In this document: piece after piece, positions 1 to 5,936 of the stretch
How the letters are laid out: every line of letters begins with the position of its first letter
How positions within the stretch are numbered: the stretch's first letter is position 1
Assembly (NCBI GenBank): GCA_038211505.1
Contig: JBBQVO010000158.1
Location: 1-8,233 of the forward strand
Direction of reading: 5' to 3'
Length of the DNA stretch: 8,233 bases
Source: JBBQVO01 sp038211505
GTDB lineage: Bacteria > Chloroflexota > Dehalococcoidia > DSTF01 > JACRBR01
Made by a program: the position numbers and the translations under genes
Notes under the pieces: generated by a model
What the model saw: only the letters and a program-made list of their open reading frames with translations
The model's database searches: none
Told to the model about the DNA's origin: nothing

Positions 1-783
1 CCAGCTGGTGCCCTCGTTGCGGAAGATGCGCCCGATCTCGTACACGCGATCGAAGCCGCCGACGATCAACCGCTTCAGGTGCAGCTCGAGCGAGATGCGC
101 AGGAAGAAGTCCTGATCGAGCGCGCGATGATGTGTGACAAACGGTGTCGCCGCCGCCGCGCCTGCCTCCGCCTGCAGCACCGGCCCTTCGACTTCGATGA
201 AGCCCCGATCGTCGAGGTACCGCCGGATCCCCGACACGACCTTCGCGCGCTGGACGAAGCGATCGCGCACCTCGGCGTTCGCCATCAGGTCGAGATAGCG
301 CTGACGGTAACGGATCTCGACATCCTCGACGCCATGCCACTTCTCCGGCGGCGGCCGCAGCGCCTTGGCGACGATCTCGTACGAGCGCGCCTCGACGGTG
401 ATCTCCTGCGTGCGTGTGCGAAAGAGCTTCCCCGTGACGCCGAGAAAGTCCCCGAGATCGAGATCGGCGAGCGCCGAGTACGCCTCGTCGCCGATGATGT
501 CTTTCTTTACATAGCACTGGATGCGGTCCGTGCCGTCCCGCACATCGAGGAACGACGCCTTCCCCATATCACGCAGCGCCACGATCCGTCCGACGACGCT
601 GACCACCGGCGCATCCCCCGCCGCCTCCGCGCCGCCCGCCGCCTCCCACGCCTCGAATGCAACCTTCGCCTCGACCGCCGTATGCGTCCGCGTCACGCGC
701 GCCGGATACGCATCGACACCGCGCGCGCGCACCCGCGCCAATTTGTCGCGCCGCAGTTGAATCAGCTCATCTTCACCAGGCAT
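1..783 (-). CDS. lysS: Lysyl-tRNA synthetase, class II (N-terminal part, runs off window)
   Basis: Charges tRNA-Lys with lysine in the cytoplasm, using ATP. Translating the minus strand from the ATG at 783 gives 261 residues with no stop before the window edge, so the C-terminal part is missing. Residues about 55-150 form the OB-fold anticodon-binding domain. The class II catalytic core follows, with the LysRS signatures RYRQRYLDLM (about 160-170), TPFVTHH, LELHLKRLIVGG and the motif 2 start EIGRIFRNEG (249-258). The residues IFRNEGTSW at the edge lead into the usual HNPEFT segment, which lies outside. No clear Shine-Dalgarno is visible before the ATG. TAACCT sits 7-12 nt upstream, which would fit a leaderless transcript, but that is speculative. 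The nearest upstream gene is the LOG-family gene, 343 nt away. Identification is secure; the start is fairly sure. Confidence 0.96.
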   Translation of the reverse strand, partial: MPGEDELIQLRRDKLARVRARGVDAYPARVTRTHTAVEAKVAFEAWEAAGGAEAAGDAPVVSVVGRIVALRDMGKASFLDVRDGTDRIQCYVKKDIIGDEAYSALADLDLGDFLGVTGKLFRTRTQEITVEARSYEIVAKALRPPPEKWHGVEDVEIRYRQRYLDLMANAEVRDRFVQRAKVVSGIRRYLDDRGFIEVEGPVLQAEAGAAAATPFVTHHRALDQDFFLRISLELHLKRLIVGGFDRVYEIGRIFRNEGTSW

Positions 784-865
784 GCCCGTAGGTTATCGAC
801 CACGCACGTTAGAGGTTAGGCCGAGTTCGTTGAACCCGCGAATGTTGCGCGTTGCCGGGGCGTCG

Positions 866-887
866 GCGTGGCTGCTCACCGCCACGC
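866..887. repeat. Perfect inverted repeat upstream of lysS
   Basis: GCGTGGC (866-872) and GCCACGC (881-887) form a 7-bp stem with an 8-nt loop, about 85 nt upstream of the lysS start. There is no T tract on either side, so it is not a standard terminator. It directly abuts the first copy of the dispersed repeat and may be part of the same element. Confidence 0.5.
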
Positions 888-952
888 GATCACAGACTGT
901 CATTCTGAACGCAGTGACGAACCGCAGGTGCCCTCGGGGTATCTCTCCGATG
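888..952 (+). repeat. Dispersed intergenic repeat, copy A (long form)
   Basis: Begins GATCACAGAC, continues TGTCATTCTGAACGCAGTGA, then has the block ACCGCAGGTGCCCT and ends near ATCTCTCCGATG. The same order of blocks, with a few substitutions, recurs at 4518-4577. The first 20 nt of the TGTCATT core recur in inverted orientation at 1011-1045. Function unknown; it looks like a short mobile or structural repeat. Confidence 0.75.
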
Positions 953-1010
953 TCACGGCGAAAGCGGTGCTATGTCTGCATCACGATCTGAGCGCGGCCT
1001 ATTTCTCGAT

Positions 1011-1045
1011 TCGGAGAGATTCTTCACTACGTTCAGAATGACAGT
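1011..1045 (-). repeat. Dispersed intergenic repeat, copy B (short form, inverted)
   Basis: Read on the minus strand from 1045 it gives CACTGTCATTCTGAACGTAG and then TGAAGAATCTCTCCGA. It lacks the ACCGCAGGTGCCCT block of the long form. With copy A it makes an inverted pair about 60 nt apart (near-perfect over some 20 nt), so this gap could fold into a large stem-loop. Confidence 0.75.
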
Positions 1046-1096
1046 GGGTGGCAGACCGACAGATCCGAAGCTGGCCGTCTTCCGGCGACATCCGGC

Positions 1097-1121
1097 GGCC
1101 CGCGACGGGCGATCACGGGCC
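1097..1121. repeat. Inverted repeat just downstream of the LOG-family gene
   Basis: GGCCCG (1097-1102) pairs with CGGGCC (1116-1121) across a 13-nt loop that itself contains a CCCG/CGGG option. It starts 5 nt past the minus-strand stop codon, where a terminator would be expected. No U-rich tail follows, so intrinsic termination is uncertain. Confidence 0.35.
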
Positions 1122-1126
1122 ACACC

Positions 1127-1708
1127 CTACGTCTGCCGTCGATCGAGCCGCCTCTCGACGACTGGCGCCTCATACGCCGCGAACCGCGCGAGCAGCAACT
1201 CTGCCGACGTCTCGCTCAGCAGCAGCGCGCGATGCTCAGGGCGCACGAGGCCCGCGTCGACGCCGTGATCGAGCATCGCCAGCAGCGGGTCGAAGTAGCG
1301 TTCCACATTGACCACGCCGACGGGCTTGCGATGGATGCCGAGCTGCCCCCACGTCAGCGTCTCGAACAACTCCTCAAGCGTGCCAAGGCCGCCGGGCAAC
1401 GCGATAAACGCGTCAGAGAGATCATGCATCAGCTGTTTGCGTTCGTGCATGCTGTCGACGACGCGGATGTCCTTCAGCCCCGTGTGCGAACCCTCAGCCT
1501 CCACGAGCGACCTCGGAATGATGCCGGTGACGTCGCCGCCGGCGCGCAACGCCGCATCCGCCAGCGCGCCCATCAACCCGACGTTCGCGCCGCCGTACAC
1601 GATGGCGATACCGCGCGACGCCAACAGCGTCCCGAGATGATCCGCCGCACGCAAGAACGCCGGCGAGGATCCAGCGTTCGTTCCGCAGAAGACGCAGATG
1701 CGTTTCAT
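1127..1708 (-). CDS. LOG-family protein (TIGR00730), probable nucleoside 5'-monophosphate phosphoribohydrolase
   Basis: A Rossmann-like protein of 193 residues, the usual size for the family. Members were long labelled lysine decarboxylases; the characterised ones cleave the ribose-phosphate bond of (cytokinin) nucleoside 5'-monophosphates. Visible hallmarks are the N-terminal MKRICVFCG strand, YGGANVGLMG (38-47), the MHERK motif (87-91, with R90 and K91) and the nucleotide-binding PGGLGTLEE motif (105-113, catalytic Glu). All catalytic positions I would expect are present. I chose the ATG at 1708 because family members normally begin at this strand. An in-frame ATG at 1732 would add eight residues; neither start has a clear ribosome binding site. 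It lies between greA and lysS on the same strand. The family is sure; the exact substrate is not shown by sequence. Confidence 0.92.
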   Translation of the reverse strand: MKRICVFCGTNAGSSPAFLRAADHLGTLLASRGIAIVYGGANVGLMGALADAALRAGGDVTGIIPRSLVEAEGSHTGLKDIRVVDSMHERKQLMHDLSDAFIALPGGLGTLEELFETLTWGQLGIHRKPVGVVNVERYFDPLLAMLDHGVDAGLVRPEHRALLLSETSAELLLARFAAYEAPVVERRLDRRQT

Positions 1709-1781
1709 GATGTTCGAGCGGTGATTGGTCATGTGTGGTCGATCAGCGGCGCGCCGGCGAAGCAGCGTCGCAGTACGAAGC

Positions 1782-1803
1782 GGGCGGCCACATCGGGCCG
1801 CCC
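1782..1803. repeat. Perfect palindromic hairpin downstream of greA
   Basis: GGGCGGCC (1782-1789) and GGCCGCCC (1796-1803) form an uninterrupted 8-bp GC stem with a 6-nt loop, 37 nt beyond the greA stop codon. Position suggests a transcript end. Neither strand shows a U tract after the stem. Its edge, read on the minus strand as GTAGGGGCGGCCC, resembles GTAGGGATGGCCCC near 8012, so it may instead be a dispersed palindrome that also protects mRNA ends. Confidence 0.5.
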
Positions 1804-1840
1804 CTACGGAAGCACAGCTCGCCGTGCGATCCGCTTCGAA

Positions 1841-2314
1841 CTAACTAATCTTCGTGATCTTGAATGTCATCACGCCGCGGGGCGCGCTGACCTGCACTTC
1901 GTCGTTGAGCTTCTTCCCGATGAGCGCGCGGCCGACGGGCGATTCGTTGCTGATCTTGCCGTCGCGCGGATCCGCCTCGGCCGGGCCGACGATCACGTAT
2001 TCGTGCGACTTGCCGTCGTCGCCCTTCACCTTCACGTTGCTGCCGAGCATCACCTGCTTCGACTTGTGCGCGCCCGCCTCGTCGATGATCGAGGCGTTCT
2101 GAATCAGGCTCTGCAACGAGATGATGCGGCCCTCGACCATCGCCTGCTCGTTCTTGGCGTCTTCGTACTCGGCGTTGTTCTGCGTGTTCGAGAGTTCCTT
2201 CGCCTGATGGATCTTCTCCGACACCTCGCGCCGCCGCGTCGTCTCGAGGTGCTGCAACTCCTCCTCGATCCGGGCGAGGCCTTCCTTCGTGATGGGCTGT
2301 TGCTTCTCGACCAT
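1841..2314 (-). CDS. greA: Transcription elongation factor GreA, acidic catalytic tip substituted
   Basis: GreA enters the secondary channel of RNA polymerase and stimulates cleavage of backtracked RNA. This 157-residue protein has the normal length. Residues about 1-76 form the antiparallel coiled coil and about 80-157 the FKBP-like domain (SPVGRALIGKKLNDEV). In E. coli GreA the coiled-coil tip reads GDLKENAEY, and Asp41 and Glu44 hold the catalytic magnesium. Here the aligned stretch is SNTQNNAEY, so both positions are Asn (N43 and N46). By family knowledge this should weaken or abolish transcript cleavage. Acidic E51 and D52 follow nearby, but the canonical sites are gone. The ATG at 2314 is chosen over upstream in-frame starts because AGGAG lies 6 nt before it and because the 32 extra residues from the ATG at 2410 do not look like GreA. 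A promoter lies at 2427-2456. Confidence 0.95.
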   Translation of the reverse strand: MVEKQQPITKEGLARIEEELQHLETTRRREVSEKIHQAKELSNTQNNAEYEDAKNEQAMVEGRIISLQSLIQNASIIDEAGAHKSKQVMLGSNVKVKGDDGKSHEYVIVGPAEADPRDGKISNESPVGRALIGKKLNDEVQVSAPRGVMTFKITKIS

Positions 2315-2320
2315 AGCGAT

Positions 2321-2325
2321 CTCCT
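2321..2325 (-). promoter_or_regulatory. Ribosome binding site of greA
   Basis: AGGAG on the minus strand, 6 nt before the ATG at 2314. It decides the start codon against the longer in-frame frame that opens at 2410. Confidence 0.8.
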
Positions 2326-2380
2326 GTTGATGCCGTTGCCCGCGTCCGAAGCGCCGCGATGCAAACCGGTGCATGTATTG

Positions 2381-2408
2381 TGAGAAAGAGCGGGGGCGGC
2401 GTCGCCCC
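2381..2408 (-). promoter_or_regulatory. Hairpin with pyrimidine-rich tail in the greA leader
   Basis: On the minus strand GGGGCG (2408-2403) and CGCCCC (2398-2393) form a 6-bp GC stem with a 4-nt loop, followed by CGCTCTTTCTCA. It lies inside the predicted greA leader, roughly 10 nt after the expected transcription start. It could be a weak attenuator, since the tail is U-rich but not a pure U tract. E. coli greA also has a leader that terminates early to give small RNAs, but no homology is implied. Confidence 0.35.
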
Positions 2409-2426
2409 AAGCTGCGGATCGGCCGG

Positions 2427-2456
2427 AGTATACCCCCAAGTTCAAAGCGCTGTAAA
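2427..2456 (-). promoter_or_regulatory. Sigma70-type promoter of greA
   Basis: On the minus strand the -35 element is TTTACA (2456-2451), the spacer is 18 bp and the -10 element is TATACT (2432-2427). Each hexamer differs from consensus by one base. The predicted start, near 2420, leaves about 105 nt of leader before the greA ATG. It drives greA and possibly the genes to its left. Confidence 0.75.
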
Positions 2457-2748
2457 GCGTCACCAGTGGTGATCCATTACGGATGTGTTACACCCGCGCG
2501 CTAGCGCTTCTGCTCCAATAGCTCGGTCGCTAAAGCCCGATCCTGAATACGCGACAACCCTCGCGGTTGATCTTCGCGCCCCGCATAGCGACACTGCCGC
2601 GGGCGCGTGCTTCATCCGCCCGGCGCATATACACGGCATTCACAGACGCGGGCCGGCTCCCGCATCGCACACAGGCGCCCGGGCCGTCGATGCCCGCCGC
2701 CGCTGGAGACTTGGCCGCGCCCCGCTCGGCGGGAACGCAGCCGACACC

Positions 2749-4422
2749 ATGGCAACGCAACAACGCGGTCCGTTCGACCGCATCCTTCGCACAGCCGGCA
2801 ACGCTCCCGATGGCCCGGGCGGCGAGCAGCCACCCGATCGCGCCGCGATCTACGTCGCGGGTACGATCGTCGGCCTCGCGCTCTTGCTGTTGATCCTGCT
2901 GCTGCCGCCGATCTCGATCCTCAGCCGCGGCGGCGGCGGTTCGCCCGCCGTCTCCAACGGCCCCGGCACCGCGACGACCTACAAATCAACGGCCCGCTCC
3001 GGCATGCCGAAATTGCCGGCGGGGCTCGTCGCCGTCTCCCTGTTCTACGATCTGTCGGCGCCCGAAGACGCACGCGGCGCGGCGAAGCTCACCCTCCCGC
3101 TCAAGGACAAGCAGACCGATCAGCGCAACCTCGCGCTCTACAGCTACATCGATGGCAAGTGGCAACGCCTCTCCGATGCAACCCTCGTCTCGAGCGGCGA
3201 CGCCGCGCGTGGTGATGTCGGCGCGCTGCCCGGCAACATCGCCGTCCTCAAACGCAGCAAGGCGACGCTACAGATCGCCGGTCTGATCCCCGCCGGCGCC
3301 ACGCTCGACAAGAACGCCGAGTCCGTCATCACGACGCTGCACCCACTCGTCTTCCTGCCCGCCGGCGATGGTTCGCTTGCCGGCACGCCACCCGCCGTCC
3401 CGCCCGCCGGCTACAAAGTCGTGCCGGCGATCGTGCCGCTCGATCCGAAAGTCGTCGACGACATCCTGCGCTCGACCGATCTGCAATCGAAGCACGCGAC
3501 GGCGATCGCCGATGCCGTCCGGCAGGGCAACTTTTCCGGCATCGATATCGACTATCGCAGCGTCAACCCGTCGTTGAAGCCGCAGTTCACCGCCTTTATC
3601 GGCCTCGTGAAGAAGGCGCTCGACGATCAGGGCCGCTCGCTGACGCTGACGTTGCCGCTGCCATCGAACGACAACGGCACGATCAGCACCGGCGCCTACG
3701 ACTGGGAGGCGCTCGGCAAGCTCGCCGACACGATCGAACTCGGCGGCGAGCTGGATCAGGAGCTGTACTTCCAGAACACCGAAGCCGCCCTCAACTACAT
3801 CACCGAGAAGGTCGACCGCACGAAGGTGCTGCTCAGCATCAGCAGCCTCAGCGTCGAGCGCGGCGGCGACGGCCTGCGGACGATGCCACTGACCGACGCC
3901 CTCGCTCGCGCCAGCATCCCGGCGCTCAAGGCGGCCGGCGATATCGCTCCTTCAGCGAAGGTGCAACTCGTCGCGCAGAATCTCGCCGTCGGTGAGGGCG
4001 CGAGCGGCATGCACTGGGACGACGCGGCGCGCTCCGTGACGTTCAGCTACCCCGGCCGCGGCGGCAAGCGCACCGTCTGGATCGCCAACTCCTTCAGCGT
4101 CGCCTTCCGGCTCGATCTGGCGCAACGCCACGGCCTCGGCGGCGTCACGATCAACGATGTCTCGGCCAACACGGCGAACATCTGGCCCGCCGTGCAGCAG
4201 CTGTCCGACGCCGGATCCGTCACGCTCTCGCGCCCCAACGGCGACCTGCTGACCCCCGCTTGGACGACCGGCGACGGCACCCTGGCGCCGCAGACCGGCG
4301 ACGCCGTCACATGGACCGCCCCCGCCGCCGCCGGCACCTACACCGTCACCCTCATCGTGAGCGATGGCGTCGAGCGCGCCGGCCAACTCCTCTCCCTCGA
4401 CGTCGTAGCCCCCGCGCCCTAA
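2749..4422 (+). CDS. Membrane-anchored GH18-like (YaaH-type) protein, probably non-catalytic, with C-terminal Ig/PKD-like domain
   Basis: 557 residues from the ATG at 2749. A short polar N-terminus (1-31) precedes a hydrophobic helix (about 32-58), so most of the protein should lie outside the membrane. After a Gly/Ser linker, the region from about 85 to 480 resembles the glycoside hydrolase 18 barrel of YaaH-like proteins. It has GIDIDYRSV (264-272) at the place of the DGxDxDxE motif, the strand LTLTLPLP, YDWEALGKLADTIELGG (317-333), and GLGGVTI (462-468) near the barrel end. Position 270, the catalytic Glu in active enzymes, is Arg, and the MxYD segment is replaced by ELGGELD (330-336). A binding or scaffold role is therefore more likely than chitinase-type hydrolysis. 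Residues about 494-557 look like a PKD or Ig-like sandwich. No strong ribosome site precedes the ATG. The GH18 fold is an inference from motifs; ligand unknown. Confidence 0.8.
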   Translation: MATQQRGPFDRILRTAGNAPDGPGGEQPPDRAAIYVAGTIVGLALLLLILLLPPISILSRGGGGSPAVSNGPGTATTYKSTARSGMPKLPAGLVAVSLFYDLSAPEDARGAAKLTLPLKDKQTDQRNLALYSYIDGKWQRLSDATLVSSGDAARGDVGALPGNIAVLKRSKATLQIAGLIPAGATLDKNAESVITTLHPLVFLPAGDGSLAGTPPAVPPAGYKVVPAIVPLDPKVVDDILRSTDLQSKHATAIADAVRQGNFSGIDIDYRSVNPSLKPQFTAFIGLVKKALDDQGRSLTLTLPLPSNDNGTISTGAYDWEALGKLADTIELGGELDQELYFQNTEAALNYITEKVDRTKVLLSISSLSVERGGDGLRTMPLTDALARASIPALKAAGDIAPSAKVQLVAQNLAVGEGASGMHWDDAARSVTFSYPGRGGKRTVWIANSFSVAFRLDLAQRHGLGGVTINDVSANTANIWPAVQQLSDAGSVTLSRPNGDLLTPAWTTGDGTLAPQTGDAVTWTAPAAAGTYTVTLIVSDGVERAGQLLSLDVVAPAP

Positions 4423-4433
4423 CGATGAGAGTA

Positions 4434-4454
4434 CGCAGTCCGCAGTTCGCAGTT
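4434..4454 (+). repeat. Short tandem repeat, heptamer x3
   Basis: CGCAGTC, CGCAGTT, CGCAGTT in perfect 7-nt register, starting 11 nt after the stop of the GH18-like gene, then decaying into TGCGGCG. Confidence 0.7.
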
Positions 4455-4517
4455 TGCGGCGTCGGGTGCGCCGTTGCCCCGCACGAGCCGCGCCTTCGCA
4501 CAACGGCGCTGCTCCCG

Positions 4518-4577
4518 ATCACAGACGTTGTCATCCTGAGCGCAGCGAAGGACCGCAGGTGCCCTGGGTGGTATCTA
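4518..4577 (+). repeat. Dispersed intergenic repeat, copy C (long form)
   Basis: Begins GATCACAGAC, then TTGTCATCCTGAGCGCAGCG, then GACCGCAGGTGCCCT and GGTATCT. It matches copy A (888-945) block for block, including the flanking GATCACAGAC, so the repeat unit is about 58 nt and not only the TGTCATT core. Confidence 0.75.
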
Positions 4578-4689
4578 GTTCGGCATCAACCAGAGTCCCG
4601 CCCTACACGGCCAAACGTCGAGCTGCACCCCCCACGCAAAACCTCGCCACCCGCCCACGATCACGCAACCAAAAACCCCACTCATACCA

Positions 4690-4756
4690 TCCCCTTCGCG
4701 CCCCTTAATGGCCCTTCGTGGACCCAACCCTTCCGCCTTCGTCCTCCTTCGTGGTT
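4690..4756 (-). repeat. Degenerate ACGAAGG tandem array
   Basis: Read on the minus strand, CCACGAAGG occurs at 4754-4746 and 4721-4713, GGACGAAGG at 4744-4736, and a weaker CGCGAAGGGG further on. The array begins with TTAACCACGAAGG. It sits where an upstream extension of rsmD would have to be coded, which argues for the downstream GTG start. Confidence 0.55.
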
Positions 4757-4780
4757 AACCCCCGGCAATCGGGTGCGACG

Positions 4781-5371
4781 GTGCGGGTGATCGCCGGCAG
4801 CGCCCGCGGCCGCAACCTCAACGGCCCCGCCAGGCCACGCCGTCGCACGCCACCGACCGACGCCGAACGCATCGCCACGCGCCCGACCTCAGACCTCATC
4901 CGCGGCGTCATCTTCGATATGCTCGACGCGCTTGGCGCCGACTACACGCGTGTGCTCGACCTCTACGCCGGCACCGGCGCGCTCGGCATCGAGGCGCTGA
5001 GCCGCGGCGACGGCACGGCCGACTTCGTCGAAATTGACGGCGCCGCCGCGGGCACCATCGCCGAAAATCTGCGGATCACCGGCTTCGCCGAACGTGCCCG
5101 CATCCATCGCTTGACGACGGAATCCGCGCCGAAGCGGCTTTCCGGCCCCTACACCCTCGTTCTCGCCGACCCGCCGTATTACGATGTGGACGCGCCCGGG
5201 GCCGTCGCCGCGGTCGCCGGCTCGCCGCTCGTCGACGATGCGACGGTGTTCGTCTACGAGCACCAGCGCCGCGTCGAAACGCCGGAGGCCCTGGGGCCGC
5301 TGCCGCTCTACCGTTCGCGCCGCCACGGTGATACCGTCGTGTCGATCTACGCGCAGGAGGACCTTTCGTGA
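4781..5371 (+). CDS. rsmD: 16S rRNA (guanine(966)-N(2))-methyltransferase RsmD
   Basis: Uses S-adenosylmethionine to methylate N2 of guanine 966 (E. coli numbering) of 16S rRNA on the assembled small subunit. The 196-residue product opens with the family start VRVIAGSARGRNL. It has RPTSDLIRGVIFDML (34-48), the SAM-binding motif I VLDLYAGTGALGIEAL (58-73), the acidic ribose-binding VEID and the catalytic DPPY (130-133). I chose the GTG at 4781 because homologues begin here. The ATG at 4718 adds 21 residues encoded by a degenerate repeat array. No good Shine-Dalgarno precedes the GTG. A proline/arginine-rich stretch at about 15-30 is slightly longer than usual. Its TGA overlaps the GTG of coaD by 4 bp, so the two are translationally coupled, a pairing seen in many bacteria. 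Confidence 0.93.
   Translation: MRVIAGSARGRNLNGPARPRRRTPPTDAERIATRPTSDLIRGVIFDMLDALGADYTRVLDLYAGTGALGIEALSRGDGTADFVEIDGAAAGTIAENLRITGFAERARIHRLTTESAPKRLSGPYTLVLADPPYYDVDAPGAVAAVAGSPLVDDATVFVYEHQRRVETPEALGPLPLYRSRRHGDTVVSIYAQEDLS
5355..5360 (+). promoter_or_regulatory. Ribosome binding site of coaD inside rsmD
   Basis: AGGAGG, 7 nt before the GTG at 5368. It supports a GTG start and not the internal ATG at 5380. Confidence 0.85.
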
Positions 5372-5853
5372 CGATCGCCATGTTTCCCGGCCGCTTCGAT
5401 CCCGTGACGAACGGCCACCGCGACATCGCCCGCCGCGCCGCCCGCATGTTCGACAAAGTGATCGTCGCCGCCGCCGATCTCAAGCAGAACTACCTCTTCA
5501 GCACCGAGGAGCGCGTTGGCTTCCTGCGCGAGGCGCTTGCCGATCTGCCGCAGGTCGAAGTCACGTCGTACGCCGGCCTCACGGTCGACTTCGCGAAGAA
5601 GTGCGGCGCCAACGTCGTCGTCCGCTCGATGCGCGCCGTCACCGACTTCGAGGCCGAGTTCGATATGGCGCTGATGAACAAGAAGATGGCGCCAGAGGTG
5701 GAATCCGTCTTTCTGATGGCCAGCCTCGAGCATCTGTTCATCAGCGGCACACGCATCCGCGAAGTCTCGGCGCTCGGGTATGATGTGTCCGACCTCGTGC
5801 CGCCGCACGTCTGGACCGCTCTCCAGCGGAAGTACAACGAGCGCAATCCGTAA
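5368..5853 (+). CDS. coaD: Pantetheine-phosphate adenylyltransferase (PPAT)
   Basis: Catalyses the penultimate step of coenzyme A synthesis, transferring AMP from ATP to 4'-phosphopantetheine to give dephospho-CoA. The 161 residues match the family length. Visible features are the nucleotidyltransferase start FPGRFDPVTNGH (6-17, with TNGH as the T/HxGH motif), the EER of FSTEERV (44-50), the substrate-binding RSMRAVTDFEAEFDMALMN (86-104; usually RGLR) and the C-terminal FISGTRIRE (124-132), which stands for the ISSISxR-type loop. The Gly in ISGT is a mild departure. The start is the GTG at 5368, with AGGAGG 7 nt upstream, overlapping the rsmD stop by 4 bp. The next gene follows after fewer than 90 nt. 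Essential gene; identification secure. Confidence 0.96.
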   Translation: MTIAMFPGRFDPVTNGHRDIARRAARMFDKVIVAAADLKQNYLFSTEERVGFLREALADLPQVEVTSYAGLTVDFAKKCGANVVVRSMRAVTDFEAEFDMALMNKKMAPEVESVFLMASLEHLFISGTRIREVSALGYDVSDLVPPHVWTALQRKYNERNP

Positions 5854-5856
5854 GAA

Positions 5857-5874
5857 CGCGGCACGCACGCCGCG
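5857..5874. repeat. Small hairpin after coaD
   Basis: CGCGGC (5857-5862) and GCCGCG (5869-5874) form a perfect 6-bp stem with a 6-nt loop, 3 nt past the coaD stop. No U tract follows. It may tune expression or stability between coaD and the coiled-coil gene. Confidence 0.4.
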
Positions 5875-5887
5875 GCACGACAAACAC

Positions 5888-5895
5888 AGGGAGGT
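5888..5895 (+). promoter_or_regulatory. Strong Shine-Dalgarno upstream of the coiled-coil gene
   Basis: AGGGAGGT is the best ribosome site of the region. It is 5 nt before an ATC codon (5901), in frame with the coiled-coil protein, and 41 nt before the first ordinary start codon in that frame (ATG 5937). The GTG at 5896 directly after it opens a different frame that stops after seven codons. Confidence 0.7.
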
Positions 5896-5936
5896 GTGAC
5901 ATCGATTCGCTACACCTGATTGACCGCCTCGAAGAG

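Larger units (their letters stand above)
784..1126. other. Intergenic gap between the LOG-family gene and lysS
   Basis: The gap of 343 nt has no credible gene. It holds a perfect 7-bp hairpin (866-887), two copies of the dispersed TGTCATTCTGA repeat facing each other (about 888-952 and 1011-1045), and a GGCCCG/CGGGCC inverted repeat just past the LOG-gene stop (1097-1121). Short open frames here run through the repeats and have no protein-like content. Confidence 0.7.
2315..2748. other. Divergent intergenic region between greA and the GH18-like gene
   Basis: 434 nt between two divergent start codons. The left half holds the greA ribosome site, leader hairpin and promoter. For the rightward gene I found no convincing promoter; CATATACA at 2626-2633 is a possible -10 but has no fitting -35. 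An in-frame GTG at 2485 would extend the GH18-like protein by 88 residues, but that stretch lacks protein character. Confidence 0.6.
4423..4780. other. Repeat-filled intergenic gap between the GH18-like gene and rsmD
   Basis: 358 nt without a credible gene. It contains a CGCAGTY heptamer repeated three times (4434-4454), the long form of the dispersed repeat (4518-4577), and a degenerate ACGAAGG-type array read on the minus strand (4690-4756). No convincing promoter for rsmD was recognised. Confidence 0.65.

Noticed and set aside
79..819. A 246-codon open frame on the plus strand
   Set aside because: It is antisense to lysS, whose minus-strand reading matches lysyl-tRNA synthetase over the whole length.
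784..900. A lysine riboswitch or T-box leader upstream of lysS
   Set aside because: No T-box consensus, specifier stem or lysine aptamer core could be recognised on the minus strand; only a simple 7-bp hairpin is present.
888..1045. A CRISPR-like array or insertion sequence at the repeated units
   Set aside because: Copies are few, differ in orientation and spacing, and no transposase or cas gene is in the window; a dispersed short repeat explains them better.
1232..2383. A 383-codon open frame on the plus strand
   Set aside because: It runs antisense across the LOG-family gene and greA, both of which have clear family motifs. The content is His/Arg/Leu-rich antisense sequence typical of high-GC DNA, with no domain.
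2315..2410. A 32-residue extension of GreA
   Set aside because: It crosses the greA ribosome site and leader hairpin, and GreA proteins begin near MVEKQQPIT with about 157 residues.
2485..2748. An 88-residue N-terminal extension of the GH18-like protein from a GTG
   Set aside because: The stretch is Arg/Ala/Pro/His-rich with no domain, has no ribosome site, and would put the membrane anchor far inside the protein. The ATG at 2749 gives an ordinary N-terminal anchor.
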